Shown here: positions 1-17,402 of the stretch, one piece after another | Layout of the letters: each line of letters begins with the position of its first letter | How positions within the stretch are numbered: position 1 is the stretch's first letter | Assembly: GCA_903851195.1 (NCBI GenBank) | Contig: CAINNJ010000064.1 | Span: 62,001-126,000 of the forward strand | Reading direction: 5' to 3' | From: an uncultured Acidobacteriia bacterium | GTDB taxonomy: Bacteria; Acidobacteriota; Terriglobia; Bryobacterales; Bryobacteraceae | Length of the DNA stretch: 64,000 bases | Made by a program: the position numbers and the translations under genes | The notes under the pieces: model-generated | The model's database searches: none | The model's input: the letters and a program-made list of their open reading frames with translations, nothing else | What the model was told of the DNA's origin: nothing

Positions 1-924
1 CAGCAGCAGCGCGTCTACCTGAATTCCCTGCTGAGCAGCTACCGCCGGGTCGCTTCGCGCGCCGCCGCCTCGCCCGCTCCGGCGGCACCGGACGGCAGTG
101 GACGCCCCGTCACCGCGCTGCGCCTTGCCGAGGCGGAACTGGCCCGCCTCCGGACCGAGCAGGCCAGTCTGCTGAATCGCTACAAGCCGACCCACCCCGA
201 CGTTGTCGCCAACCGGCGGGCGATTGCCGCCGCCGAACTCCAGGTCGCCACGCTGGCCCAGGCGGAGAAGGCTCCGCGGGCCGGCATTTCCCCTTCGGAA
301 CCAGTCCCGACGGAAAGCACCACCGCCGAGTCCGCGGAAGACGACAACGCCACCGCGCAGCTGCGCAGCCAGCTCGAAGCCAACCGGCTCGAAATCGAAC
401 ACCTCACGCGCGACGAAGCACAGCAGAAGAGCGTCATCGCCGAATACCAGAAACGGCTCAACCTGACCCCGGTCCGCGAGCAGCAGCTCGCCGGGATCCT
501 GCGCGACTACGAGAATTCGAAAAAGGATTATGCCGACCTTCTCGGCAAGGAACAGCAGTCGCAGCTCGCCATGAGTCTCGAAAAGCAGCAGGGCGGCGAG
601 CAGTTTCATCTCGTCGAGCCGCCCAGCCTGCCGGCGCTGCCCTCCAGCCCGAACCGGCTGAAGCTCGGCATGGGCGGCGTGGCCGCCGGGCTGGTGCTCG
701 GTTTGCTGGCGGCTCTCCTGCGGGATCTCGCCCGCCCGGCGTTCTACAGCGCCGGCGAGATTGCCCATCGTTTCTCCGCCCCTCTCGTCATCGCCATCCC
801 GGTCCTCCGCACCCCCGCGGAAACCCGCCGCCGGATCGGGCTGCGGCTGCTCGAAGGGGGCGCGGCGGCCGCCGTGCTCGGCGCCGTCGGCGCGGCCGGT
901 TTCTATGTCCTGCGCCATCCCTAG
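1..924 (+). CDS. Chain-length determinant / GumC-Wzz-like polysaccharide export protein, 5' truncated by window edge
   Basis: Frame 1 is open from base 1 (QQQRVYLNSLLSSYRR...RYKPTHPDVVANRRAIAAAE...VREQQLAGILRDYENSKKDYADLLGKEQQSQLA...LPALPSSPNRLKLGMGGVAAGLVLGLLAALLRD); coiled coil, PxxPxxP-like region and C-terminal TM typical of Wzz/GumC. Confidence 0.85.
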   Translation, partial: QQQRVYLNSLLSSYRRVASRAAASPAPAAPDGSGRPVTALRLAEAELARLRTEQASLLNRYKPTHPDVVANRRAIAAAELQVATLAQAEKAPRAGISPSEPVPTESTTAESAEDDNATAQLRSQLEANRLEIEHLTRDEAQQKSVIAEYQKRLNLTPVREQQLAGILRDYENSKKDYADLLGKEQQSQLAMSLEKQQGGEQFHLVEPPSLPALPSSPNRLKLGMGGVAAGLVLGLLAALLRDLARPAFYSAGEIAHRFSAPLVIAIPVLRTPAETRRRIGLRLLEGGAAAAVLGAVGAAGFYVLRHP

Positions 925-1041
925 TTCCGGAGCGCCCGGAACACACTCTATCGCTCCGTTTCTCCCCAACATGCCTGCCTATTCGCACCCTTGCCGACCC
1001 GCCCGGAGCGTCGCCTCCCGATTCCCGCGGAGCATGGCCAG

Positions 1042-1878
1042 GTGAGCCGCATCTGGGATCTCCTCCGCCGGACCGAATTCGCCCCGACGGAATACGGGAG
1101 CGCCGCCGCCCGGGCCGGCGTCTCTCCGGCGGGCGCGGCGGTCTGCGCCCCGGCCGCCGACCTGCGCCGGATCCCGGTCGAGTCCGTCCGGATTCGCCCG
1201 GACTGGCGGCTTTTTGCCGCCGACGACCCTCGCGGCGCCGCCGCCGAACGCCTCCGCTACCTGCGCCTGCGCCTCAACCAGGTGTGGAATCCGGAGAAGG
1301 TGAAACGTCTTCTGATCACCAGCCCGCTGCCCCACGACGGCAAATCCACCATTGCTCTCAACCTCGCGGTCTGCCTCGCCGAAGAGGGCAAACGCAACGT
1401 GCTGATCCTCGACGGGGACCTCCACCGCGCCTCTCTCAGCCGCCTGCTCTCGCTCGACGGCAGGTCGGGCGTCGCCGAGTGCCTGACCAGCCGCGCCGAT
1501 CCGTATTCCCGGATTCGCCGCATCGAGCCCGCGGGCATCTTTTTTCTGCCTGCGGGCAGCGCGGCGGGCAATCCCGGTGAACTGCTCCAGGGCGAGTCGC
1601 TGCCCCAATTGATGGAAACGCTGTCCCGGCCTTTCGACTGGATTCTCATCGACTCGCCGCCTGTCGCGCCGCTTACCGATGCCCTTTCCTGGAAAGAGGT
1701 CGCCGACGCCAGCCTGTTGCTGGCCCGGGCGGGCCACACGCCTCCCCGGTCCCTCGAAGAAGCCCTGCAGCTGATCGGCCGCAAACATGTCCTGGCCATT
1801 CTTCTGAACGGCGCCGAGGGTCTCGATCGTTTGCACGCCCGGTATTACAAAGCTTATCCGGGTGCCGGCCCGCGCTGA
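1042..1878 (+). CDS. Bacterial tyrosine kinase-like / CpsD-CapB family P-loop protein
   Basis: KRLLITSPLPHDGKSTIALNLAVCLAEEGKRNVLILDGDLHRASLSRLL and DWILIDSPPVAPLTDAL (Walker A/A'/B of BY-kinases). GTG start at 1042 chosen over ATG 991 because MSRIWD-like N-terminus is typical. Confidence 0.85.
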   Translation: MSRIWDLLRRTEFAPTEYGSAAARAGVSPAGAAVCAPAADLRRIPVESVRIRPDWRLFAADDPRGAAAERLRYLRLRLNQVWNPEKVKRLLITSPLPHDGKSTIALNLAVCLAEEGKRNVLILDGDLHRASLSRLLSLDGRSGVAECLTSRADPYSRIRRIEPAGIFFLPAGSAAGNPGELLQGESLPQLMETLSRPFDWILIDSPPVAPLTDALSWKEVADASLLLARAGHTPPRSLEEALQLIGRKHVLAILLNGAEGLDRLHARYYKAYPGAGPR

Positions 1879-2713
1879 TCAACGGCACACGTCGCCTGCT
1901 GCTTCCATGTCTGCCTGTTCCTCCGCCACTCCCCCGCCGGTGCGCGTCCTGCTGGCCGCCGCGGACCCGTCTGTCCGGCAATCGCTGCGGGCGCAACTCC
2001 GGGAATCAGCCGCCGCCGGACAGCCCGCGCCCAGCCCTCTTGCGCAAGTGATTGGCGAAGCCTCCGGCGGGCGGGCCGCCGCGGAACTCGCCCGTCTGCT
2101 GCAGCCGGAGATTCTCCTGCTCGACAGCCCACTGGCCCCGGATTTCGCGCGGGAATTCCGGCAACCTCCCACGGCCGCCGGGCGCCCCGCGACAGGCATC
2201 GTCCTGCTGGTCGCCGAAACCGGTGTGACACCGGTTCTCGAAGCGTTTTCTCTGGGCGCGACCGGGGTTGTCGCCCGCGCCTCCCTCGCTCAGCTCTGGA
2301 GAACCGGCATCGAAAGCATCCTGGCGGGGAATCTCTGGATCGGTGAAGACAGCCTGCCGCCCCTCCTCCATGCCTTGCTGGGACAAGCCGTGCTGGGACA
2401 AGCCGTGCCGGGACAAGCTGTGTCGGGACAAGCCGTGCCGGCAACGCCCGCTGTGCCTCCTCCCGGCGGCCTCACCCGGCGGGAACGGGAGATCGCCGCC
2501 CGCATCGCCCGCGGTCTGCCCAACAAACATGTGGCCCGCGAGTTTTCCATCCGCGAACGGACCGTGAAACACCACCTGACGAATATCTTTCGGAAACTGG
2601 GGATCTCGAGCCGCCTCGAACTCGCGTTGCTCATGCGCGACCGTTCTCCGGCGCTCCTTTCCGGACTGCTCGCCGGGGCCGACCTGCTCTCCGGGAGTGA
2701 CGGGTTGTGCTGA
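1862..2713 (+). CDS. LuxR/NarL-type response-regulator-like transcription factor
   Basis: C-terminal HTH LTRREREIAARIARGLPNKHVAREFSIRERTVKHHLTNIFRKLGISSRLELALL; N-terminal receiver-like RVLLAAADPSVRQ...EILLLDSPLA. Confidence 0.85.
   Translation: MPARADQRHTSPAASMSACSSATPPPVRVLLAAADPSVRQSLRAQLRESAAAGQPAPSPLAQVIGEASGGRAAAELARLLQPEILLLDSPLAPDFAREFRQPPTAAGRPATGIVLLVAETGVTPVLEAFSLGATGVVARASLAQLWRTGIESILAGNLWIGEDSLPPLLHALLGQAVLGQAVPGQAVSGQAVPATPAVPPPGGLTRREREIAARIARGLPNKHVAREFSIRERTVKHHLTNIFRKLGISSRLELALLMRDRSPALLSGLLAGADLLSGSDGLC
2381..2440 (+). repeat. 4 x 15-bp in-frame tandem repeat (GQAV[L/P/S] pentapeptide linker)
   Basis: ggacaagccgtgctg / ggacaagccgtgccg / ggacaagctgtgtcg / ggacaagccgtgccg read directly. 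Confidence 0.95.
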
Positions 2714-3630
2714 ATCTCTTCCCCGTATCTCCGGCCGAGAGCGCCGGCCCGCGCGCGCGGCTGGCCCTCTTTCTCGCTGCCCCCGCGCTCGCGCTGTGGT
2801 TCTTCCGGGCGCCTCTCCAGGCCTGGCTCGATCTGACTCTCCGCGACGAGCGCTATGCCTGCGCGCTTCTCGCGCCGCTGCTGGCCGGCGTTCTCCTCGT
2901 TGCCCGCGGCGCCAGGATATTCGCCGGGGCACAGGCGTGTCCGATCGCGGGCGTGCCGCTGCTCACCCTCGGCGCCGCCCTGCTAGGCCGTTGGGGAGCA
3001 GCCCCGGGCGCCGCCCTGCCCGTCCCGGGCGACAGCGCTTTCTCCCTGCGGATTGCGGGCATGGTCATTCTCCTGGCGGGCTCGTTTCTGCTCGCTTTCG
3101 GCCTTCGGCCGGCGCGCGCCGCCGCCTTCCCCCTGTGCTTTCTTTTCTTGGCCGTGCCCCTGCCACTCGCCGCGCTCGATCGCCTCGTGCGCTTTCTCCA
3201 GTATGGCTCGGCCGACGCGGCAGCCCTCCTGTTCCCGCTGCTGCGCATCCCGGCCCTGCGCGAAGGTCTGGTGTTCTCCCTGCCGGGCTTCGACATTGAA
3301 ATCGCCGAGCAGTGCAGCGGCATCCGCTCGAGCACCTCGCTGGTGCTGGCAGGCAGCGTCGCGGGCTATCTGTTTCTGCGGTTCCCGGCAGGCCGCCTCG
3401 CCTTCGTCCTGCTCACGGTCCCGGTCGTCATCGTCCGGAACGCCCTGCGCATCGTGACTCTTTCCGGCCTTGCCCTTTACGTCAGCCAGGGCTTTCTGCA
3501 CGGCCGCCTGCACCGTTACGGCGGCCTCGTCTTCTCCTTGCTTGATCTTGCCGTCCTCGGGCCGCTGCTGCTGCGGTTCCGCCGGATGGAAGAGCGCCGA
3601 TCCGAACGCGGCGAAAAATGCCATCCATGA
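2707..3630 (+). CDS. Exosortase family protein (PEP-CTERM sorting)
   Basis: Polytopic; conserved AEQCSGIRSSTSL (Cys), VRNALRIVTLS (Arg), GFLHGRLHRYGGLVFSLLDL (His) exosortase triad. Confidence 0.88.
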   Translation: MLNLFPVSPAESAGPRARLALFLAAPALALWFFRAPLQAWLDLTLRDERYACALLAPLLAGVLLVARGARIFAGAQACPIAGVPLLTLGAALLGRWGAAPGAALPVPGDSAFSLRIAGMVILLAGSFLLAFGLRPARAAAFPLCFLFLAVPLPLAALDRLVRFLQYGSADAAALLFPLLRIPALREGLVFSLPGFDIEIAEQCSGIRSSTSLVLAGSVAGYLFLRFPAGRLAFVLLTVPVVIVRNALRIVTLSGLALYVSQGFLHGRLHRYGGLVFSLLDLAVLGPLLLRFRRMEERRSERGEKCHP

Positions 3631-4724
3631 CCATGTCCTGTCCTGCCATTCATGAACTGAACCCTCTCGAAGACGCACGGTGGGACGATCTCGTCGCCGC
3701 GCATCCCCGCGCCTCCGTCTTCCACTCCCGCGCCTGGCTCGAAGCGCTGCGCCGCACCTATGGCTATGAGCCGGTCGCCATCGCCACAGGCGCGCCGGGC
3801 TGCACCCTGCGCGGCGCCCTGGTTTTCTGCCGCGTCGACAGCTGGCTGACCGGGCGGCGCTGGGTCTCGCTGCCGTTTTCCGATCACTGCGAACCCCTCG
3901 TGTCCGGGCCGGAAGAACGGGACGCCCTGCTCGGCGGTCTGCCTGCCGCCATGCGGCGCGAGAAACTGCGGTACCTCGAAATCCGCCCGCGCACCGCACC
4001 GGCGGAGGCGTCGGCTTACCCGCCCGCCGGCTGGCGTCCGGACCGGACTTACTTCTTTCACGAGATCGATCTGACGCCACCGCTCGAAACTCTGCTCGCG
4101 CACTGCCACAAGGACTCGACACAACGCAAGATCCGGCGCGCCGAACGGGAAAAGCTCGTTTACGAAGAAGGTGCCTCGCCCGCTCTTCTCGACAGCTTCT
4201 ATCACCTGCTGATTCAGACCCGGCGGCGTCAAAGTCTGCCGCCGCAGCCGAAAGCCTGGTTCCGCCACCTGGCCGCCTGTTTCGCCGGCGACCTCAAGGT
4301 GCGCGTGGCCTCGCGCGACGGCCGCCCCCTCGCCGCCATTCTTACGCTCCGCCACAAAGACGCGATGGTCTATAAATACGGCTGCTCGGACGCGGCTGCC
4401 AATAACCTGGGCGGCATGCATCTGCTGCTCTGGACCGCCATCGCGGAAGCCAAAGCCGCCGGGCTGCGCGCCTTCGACCTCGGCCGCTCGGCCCCCGACA
4501 ATCCGGGCCTCGCGACCTTCAAAGACCGCTGGGGCGCCACGCGTTCCACCCTCCGGTACGCGACGCGCACGGCCGCCGGCACGCCCCGGCCAAACGCCTT
4601 CCCGGCCTCCAACTCGGCGCCGAGGCAGGCCTGGAAGGACGCCGCGACCAAATACCTGTTCGCTTTTCTTCCGGACCCGTGCCTGCGTCTGATCGGCACC
4701 GTGGCCTACCGGCACATCGGCTAA
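3618..4724 (+). CDS. FemAB-like GNAT protein (PEP-CTERM/EPS-associated type)
   Basis: Length, HPRASVFHSRAWLEALRRTYGYEP N-terminus and YKYGCSDAAANNLGGMHLLLWTAIAEAKAAGLRAFDLGRS resemble FemAB-related acetyltransferases found with exosortases. Confidence 0.75.
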   Translation: MPSMTMSCPAIHELNPLEDARWDDLVAAHPRASVFHSRAWLEALRRTYGYEPVAIATGAPGCTLRGALVFCRVDSWLTGRRWVSLPFSDHCEPLVSGPEERDALLGGLPAAMRREKLRYLEIRPRTAPAEASAYPPAGWRPDRTYFFHEIDLTPPLETLLAHCHKDSTQRKIRRAEREKLVYEEGASPALLDSFYHLLIQTRRRQSLPPQPKAWFRHLAACFAGDLKVRVASRDGRPLAAILTLRHKDAMVYKYGCSDAAANNLGGMHLLLWTAIAEAKAAGLRAFDLGRSAPDNPGLATFKDRWGATRSTLRYATRTAAGTPRPNAFPASNSAPRQAWKDAATKYLFAFLPDPCLRLIGTVAYRHIG

Positions 4725-4746
4725 AGACCTCCCGCGCCCCGACCGC

Positions 4747-4794
4747 GCGCCAACTAACCACCGCGCCAACTAATCAACGCGCCAACTGATCAAC
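4747..4794 (+). repeat. 3 x 16-bp intergenic tandem repeat just upstream of the deacetylase/GT gene
   Basis: gcgccaactaaccacc / gcgccaactaatcaac / gcgccaactgatcaac. Confidence 0.95.
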
Positions 4795-4795
4795 A

Positions 4796-6970
4796 ATGAT
4801 GCTCACGAAGGCTTACTACCTGGTCAAACCGCTTCTCCCCTGGCGGATCCGGATCGCGCTGCGCCGCCACCGGGCCAAAGCGGCCCGTCTTGCCGGGGCG
4901 GATGTCTGGCCAATCTGTCCGCGGGCTGCCACCGTGCCGCCCCACTGGCCCGGCTGGCCGGGCGGCAAACGTTTCGCCGTGGTCCTCACGCACGATGTCG
5001 AGGGCCCGCGCGGTCTCGCCCGTGTCGAAGCCCTGATGAAAACCGAGCAGAACCACCAGTTCCGTTCCTCGTTCAATCTGGTGCCCGAGGGCGACTACCG
5101 CGTCCCGGACACACTGCGCGAAACGCTGACGGGGGCCGGTTTCGAAGTGGGTTTGCACGGTCTGCACCACGACGGCAAACTCTACTCCTCGAAAGCCGTC
5201 TTCTCCGCCCGCGCCGCGCGCATCCGCGAGTACGCACGGCGCTGGAACGTGGCCGGATTCCGCTCGCCGTTCATGCACCACAACCTCGCCTGGATCGGGG
5301 AACTGGGCTTCGAGTACGACTCGTCCACCTTCGACACCGACCCCTTCGAGCCGCAACCCGACCCGGCCCGCACCATCTTCCCCTTCTGGGTCCCGGTTCC
5401 CGAGCGGGGCGGCTACGTGGAACTGCCCTACACGCTCGTGCAGGACTTCAATCTCTTCACCATCCTCGGCGAGCGCAACATCGACGCCTGGAAAGTCAAA
5501 GTCGACTGGATCGCGGCCCACGGCGGCATGGTCCTGCTGAATACGCACCCCGATTACATGTGCTTCGCGGGCCAACCGGGGCGCGATGAATTTCCGGTCG
5601 CCTGGTACGAAGAACTGCTCCGCTATATCCGCGACAAATACGAGGGCTCGTACTGGCATGCTCTGCCGAGGGATGTCGCCCGCTACTACCGCGACAGTCT
5701 TCCGCCCGAGTCGCGCAATACGCGCCGCAAAGTCTGCATGATCGCCTACAGCACGCACGAAAGCGACAACCGCGTGCGCCGCTATGCCGAAGCGCTCGCC
5801 GCGCGCGGCGACGACGTGGACGTCATCTCCGTCGCCGGCCCCGGCATCCCTCTCGGGGAAGACACAATCTGCGGTGTCACGGCGCTCCGCATACAGCGCC
5901 GCGACCGGCCCGAGCGCGGCAATGCCGAATACGCCGGACGGCTGCTGCGCTTCCTCCTCGCCTCGGCGCTCTGTCTGGCCCGGCGCCATCGCCGCAACCC
6001 CTACGACGTCATCCATGTGCACAACATGCCGGATTTCCTGGTCTTTGCCGCTCTTTATCCGAAGTGGACGGGCGCCAGGGTCATTCTCGACATTCACGAC
6101 ATCATGCCGGAGCTCTATGCCAGCAAGTTCAACGTCCCGCTGGCGGACTGGCGTGTCAGCCTGCTGGCCCGGATGGAGAGGCTCTCGGCGGCCTTTGCCG
6201 ACCACGTCATCGTCTCGAACCACCTGTGGCACGAGAAGCTGATCCGGCGCTCCGTCCCGGCGCGAAAGTGCACGGTTTTCCTGAATCACGTCGACCCGGC
6301 CATCTTCTATCCCCGCACCCGGACCCGTCACGACGGCCGATTCATCGTTCTCTTCCCCGGCAGCTTCCAGTGGCACCAGGGTCTCGACCTCGCCATCGAA
6401 GCCTTCGCACGGCTGCGCGACGCCGCCCCGCAGGCCGAATTTCACATCTACGGCGGCGGCCCGGAGGCCGCCTCGCTCATCGCCCTCAGTGAGCGCCTGG
6501 GTCTCGGCGGACCCCACGGCGCCGTTCGGTTCCTCGGCGGCGTCTCGCTCGACCAGATGCCGGTCGTCATGGCCAACGCCGACCTCGGCGTCGTCCCCAA
6601 GCGTGCCAACTCCTTCGGCAACGAGGCATACAGCACGAAAATCATGGAGTTCCTGTCGCAGGGCGTGCCGGTCGTCGTTTCCCAAACACGCATCGACCAG
6701 TTCTACTACCCGGCCGACACGGTACGCTTCTTCCCTTCGGGCGACAGCGCGGCCCTGGCCGACGCCATTCTCGAACTGATCGCCGACCCGGCGCAACGTG
6801 AAGCCTTCGCCGCCGCCGGACACCGGTATGTCGCGCGCCACTCCTGGGACGCAAAAAAACAGGAGTATCTCGATCTGCTGGATGGCCTGATTATGGACGC
6901 GCCGTTGCCCGCGCCCGCCGCCAGTCCTGTACCTGCCGCCCTCGCGAAACCGGAAACACCGGTCCGCTGA
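4796..6970 (+). CDS. Fusion: NodB-like polysaccharide deacetylase (N) + GT4-type glycosyltransferase (C)
   Basis: N: FAVVLTHDVEGPRGL, GLHGLHHDGKLYSS, GFRSPFMHHN. C: GSFQWHQGLDLAIEAFARL...HIYGGGPE...EAYSTKIMEFLSQGVPVV. Confidence 0.88.
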   Translation: MMLTKAYYLVKPLLPWRIRIALRRHRAKAARLAGADVWPICPRAATVPPHWPGWPGGKRFAVVLTHDVEGPRGLARVEALMKTEQNHQFRSSFNLVPEGDYRVPDTLRETLTGAGFEVGLHGLHHDGKLYSSKAVFSARAARIREYARRWNVAGFRSPFMHHNLAWIGELGFEYDSSTFDTDPFEPQPDPARTIFPFWVPVPERGGYVELPYTLVQDFNLFTILGERNIDAWKVKVDWIAAHGGMVLLNTHPDYMCFAGQPGRDEFPVAWYEELLRYIRDKYEGSYWHALPRDVARYYRDSLPPESRNTRRKVCMIAYSTHESDNRVRRYAEALAARGDDVDVISVAGPGIPLGEDTICGVTALRIQRRDRPERGNAEYAGRLLRFLLASALCLARRHRRNPYDVIHVHNMPDFLVFAALYPKWTGARVILDIHDIMPELYASKFNVPLADWRVSLLARMERLSAAFADHVIVSNHLWHEKLIRRSVPARKCTVFLNHVDPAIFYPRTRTRHDGRFIVLFPGSFQWHQGLDLAIEAFARLRDAAPQAEFHIYGGGPEAASLIALSERLGLGGPHGAVRFLGGVSLDQMPVVMANADLGVVPKRANSFGNEAYSTKIMEFLSQGVPVVVSQTRIDQFYYPADTVRFFPSGDSAALADAILELIADPAQREAFAAAGHRYVARHSWDAKKQEYLDLLDGLIMDAPLPAPAASPVPAALAKPETPVR

Positions 6971-7025
6971 CCGAACGACATTCCGGAATACCAAAACCAC
7001 AAGCAAAAACCGCGACCCCAACACC

Positions 7026-8045
7026 ATGATCCCCACCAACTGGAAGGCCGGCGACTGGGTCGAGATCCTCGGCGCCCCGGAAATCGCCCGCACCCTCGAT
7101 CCCGCCGGCACGCTCGACGGCCTGCCCTTCATGCCGGAGATGGCGCCCTTCTGCGGCCGCCGCTGCCAGGTGCTTCGCCTGGCCGAAAAGGCCTGCATCG
7201 AGTACCCCGGGGGCGGCTACAAACTCCGCCGGTTCCGCCACGACGACGTCTTGATTCTGGATCTGCCCCGCTGCGACGGCCGCCACCACGAAGGCTGCGG
7301 ACGCGCCTGCGTCTTCTTCTGGAAGACCGCCTGGCTCCGGCCCGCCGCCAGCCCCGCCGTCCCGGCTCCCGCAGCCCCGGCCCCCGCAGCCCCGGACTCC
7401 GTTGCCCTGCAAAGTCCGGACGCCGCCTGGGTGGAGAGCCTGCGCACCACCGTCGCCCCCGGGCACTACTTCTGCCAGTCGACCGAGATGGCCCGCGCCA
7501 CCGAACCGTTGTCCCGCCCCGGCATTTTCCGCCAATGCGTGGCCGTGGTCCGCTCCGGCAGCCGAAGCCCCGCCGAAATGGCCGGCCTGATCCTCGCCCC
7601 CCTCTGGCGCAAAGCCACCCGGCGGTTCCCCCGCCGCAAACTGGCCGGCACCCTCCGCCGCACCCCGACCGCGGAACTCAACCTGCAGCCTGGCGAATGG
7701 GTCCGGATCCGTTCGGCCGAACAGATCGCCCAAACCCTCGACGCCAACGGCAAAAATCGCGGCCTCCTCTGCGATCACGGCATGTGCCAGTACAGCGGTG
7801 GCCGTTACCGGGTCCGCAACCGCCTTGACCGCATGATCGCGGAACCGACCGGTCAGATGCGGCAGGTGCAGAACACGGTAATCCTCGAAGGCCTGCAGTG
7901 TCTTTGCTGGAACGTCGTCGGCGGCTGCCCTCGCGCCGACTACATGTACTGGCGCGAGATCTGGCTGGAACGCGCCGAGCCCGATCTGGTGCAAATCAGC
8001 CCCGCTCCGGCCTCCGAATCCGAGCCCGTCCCGCTGTCCCGCTGA
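7026..8045 (+). CDS. Uncharacterised two-copy domain protein (Cys-rich, GDWVE.../YWREIWL motif family)
   Basis: Two homologous halves: KAGDWVEILGAPEIARTLDPAGTLDGLPFMPEM...CGRACVFFWKTAWLRPA and LQPGEWVRIRSAEQIAQTLDANGKNRGLLCDHGM...CPRADYMYWREIWLERA. Confidence 0.8.
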   Translation: MIPTNWKAGDWVEILGAPEIARTLDPAGTLDGLPFMPEMAPFCGRRCQVLRLAEKACIEYPGGGYKLRRFRHDDVLILDLPRCDGRHHEGCGRACVFFWKTAWLRPAASPAVPAPAAPAPAAPDSVALQSPDAAWVESLRTTVAPGHYFCQSTEMARATEPLSRPGIFRQCVAVVRSGSRSPAEMAGLILAPLWRKATRRFPRRKLAGTLRRTPTAELNLQPGEWVRIRSAEQIAQTLDANGKNRGLLCDHGMCQYSGGRYRVRNRLDRMIAEPTGQMRQVQNTVILEGLQCLCWNVVGGCPRADYMYWREIWLERAEPDLVQISPAPASESEPVPLSR

Positions 8046-8066
8046 CGCTTTCCGAAAAGGTTCCTC

Positions 8067-9044
8067 ATGAGCTTCGCTATTGAACGCCGCCACCGCCTGT
8101 CTTACGAAACCTTCGCCCGGGAGTATCTGTATCCCTGCAAGCCGGTCATCGTCACCGGCGCGCTCGATCGCTGGAAAGCCCTCGGCCGCTGGACCCCGGA
8201 ACTCTTCCGCAGCGAGTTCAGCGGCATGAAGGTCCGGATCAAAGACCGCGAATATGGCCAGGCCGGCGCGGGCGCCGCCGCTCCAGCGGAGTTCACCATG
8301 CCGGACTTCATCGACCGCGTCCTCGCCTCCACGGAAGCCAACCCGGCCCCGTACTTCCGCAACCAGGATCTGTTCGCGCTTTTCCCCTCGCTGCGCGCGG
8401 ACGTCGAGCCTATGCCGGAGTACCTGCGGCCCAACTGGCTCTCCGACCGCTATCTGCACCCGCGCGTCGGGAGCATCCTCAACCGCGGCGCCGTCATCGA
8501 GCTCTACATCGGTGGCGCGGGCGGCAGTTTCCCGGTCCTCCACTACGACGGCGCCGGCACCCACGCCTTTCTCATGCAGATCTACGGCCGCAAGCGCTAC
8601 ATCGTTTTCCCGCCCGACCAGGAGCGCTTCCTTTATCCCTCACCCGAAAAGATCAATCTGTCCCTCCTCGACGACGCCGAGCATCCCGATCCCGCCCGCT
8701 TCCCCCTCTTCGCCCAGGCCACGCCAACCGTCTTCACGCTCGAGCCCGGCGAACTCCTCTTCGTCCCCAGTCACTGGTGGCATACCGCGACCATGCTGAC
8801 CCCCAGCATCACTATCTCCGCCAACGTCCTGAATCAGTCGAACTGGAAAGAACTCGTCGCCTACGTCAGCCACCGCCAGCCGAACCCCCTCGCCGCCTTT
8901 GCCAGCCGCCTTTACCTGACCGCCGCGGGTGCCCGGCGGGCCTGGCGCGACCGGGCCTGGCGGGACCAGGCATGGTTTGCACCTGTGGAGCCTGCACCTG
9001 TGGAGCCTGCACCCGCTGCGGTCGGCGAGGGGCACGCCGGCTAA
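8067..9044 (+). CDS. Cupin-like/JmjC-domain Fe(II)/2-oxoglutarate-type oxygenase
   Basis: LHYDGAGTHAFLMQIYGRKRYIVFPPD (HxD), SHWWHTATML (distal His), KPVIVTGALDRWKALGRW N-terminus typical of cupin_8/JmjC. Confidence 0.8.
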   Translation: MSFAIERRHRLSYETFAREYLYPCKPVIVTGALDRWKALGRWTPELFRSEFSGMKVRIKDREYGQAGAGAAAPAEFTMPDFIDRVLASTEANPAPYFRNQDLFALFPSLRADVEPMPEYLRPNWLSDRYLHPRVGSILNRGAVIELYIGGAGGSFPVLHYDGAGTHAFLMQIYGRKRYIVFPPDQERFLYPSPEKINLSLLDDAEHPDPARFPLFAQATPTVFTLEPGELLFVPSHWWHTATMLTPSITISANVLNQSNWKELVAYVSHRQPNPLAAFASRLYLTAAGARRAWRDRAWRDQAWFAPVEPAPVEPAPAAVGEGHAG

Positions 9045-9089
9045 CGCCCCGCCAAAACGAACGTCCGCTTTCCGAGCCGAGTCATCCCC

Positions 9090-17372
<8,283 letters not shown>

Positions 17373-17402
17373 ACGTTCACCGACCGAAGGAAGACAAGAA
17401 CC

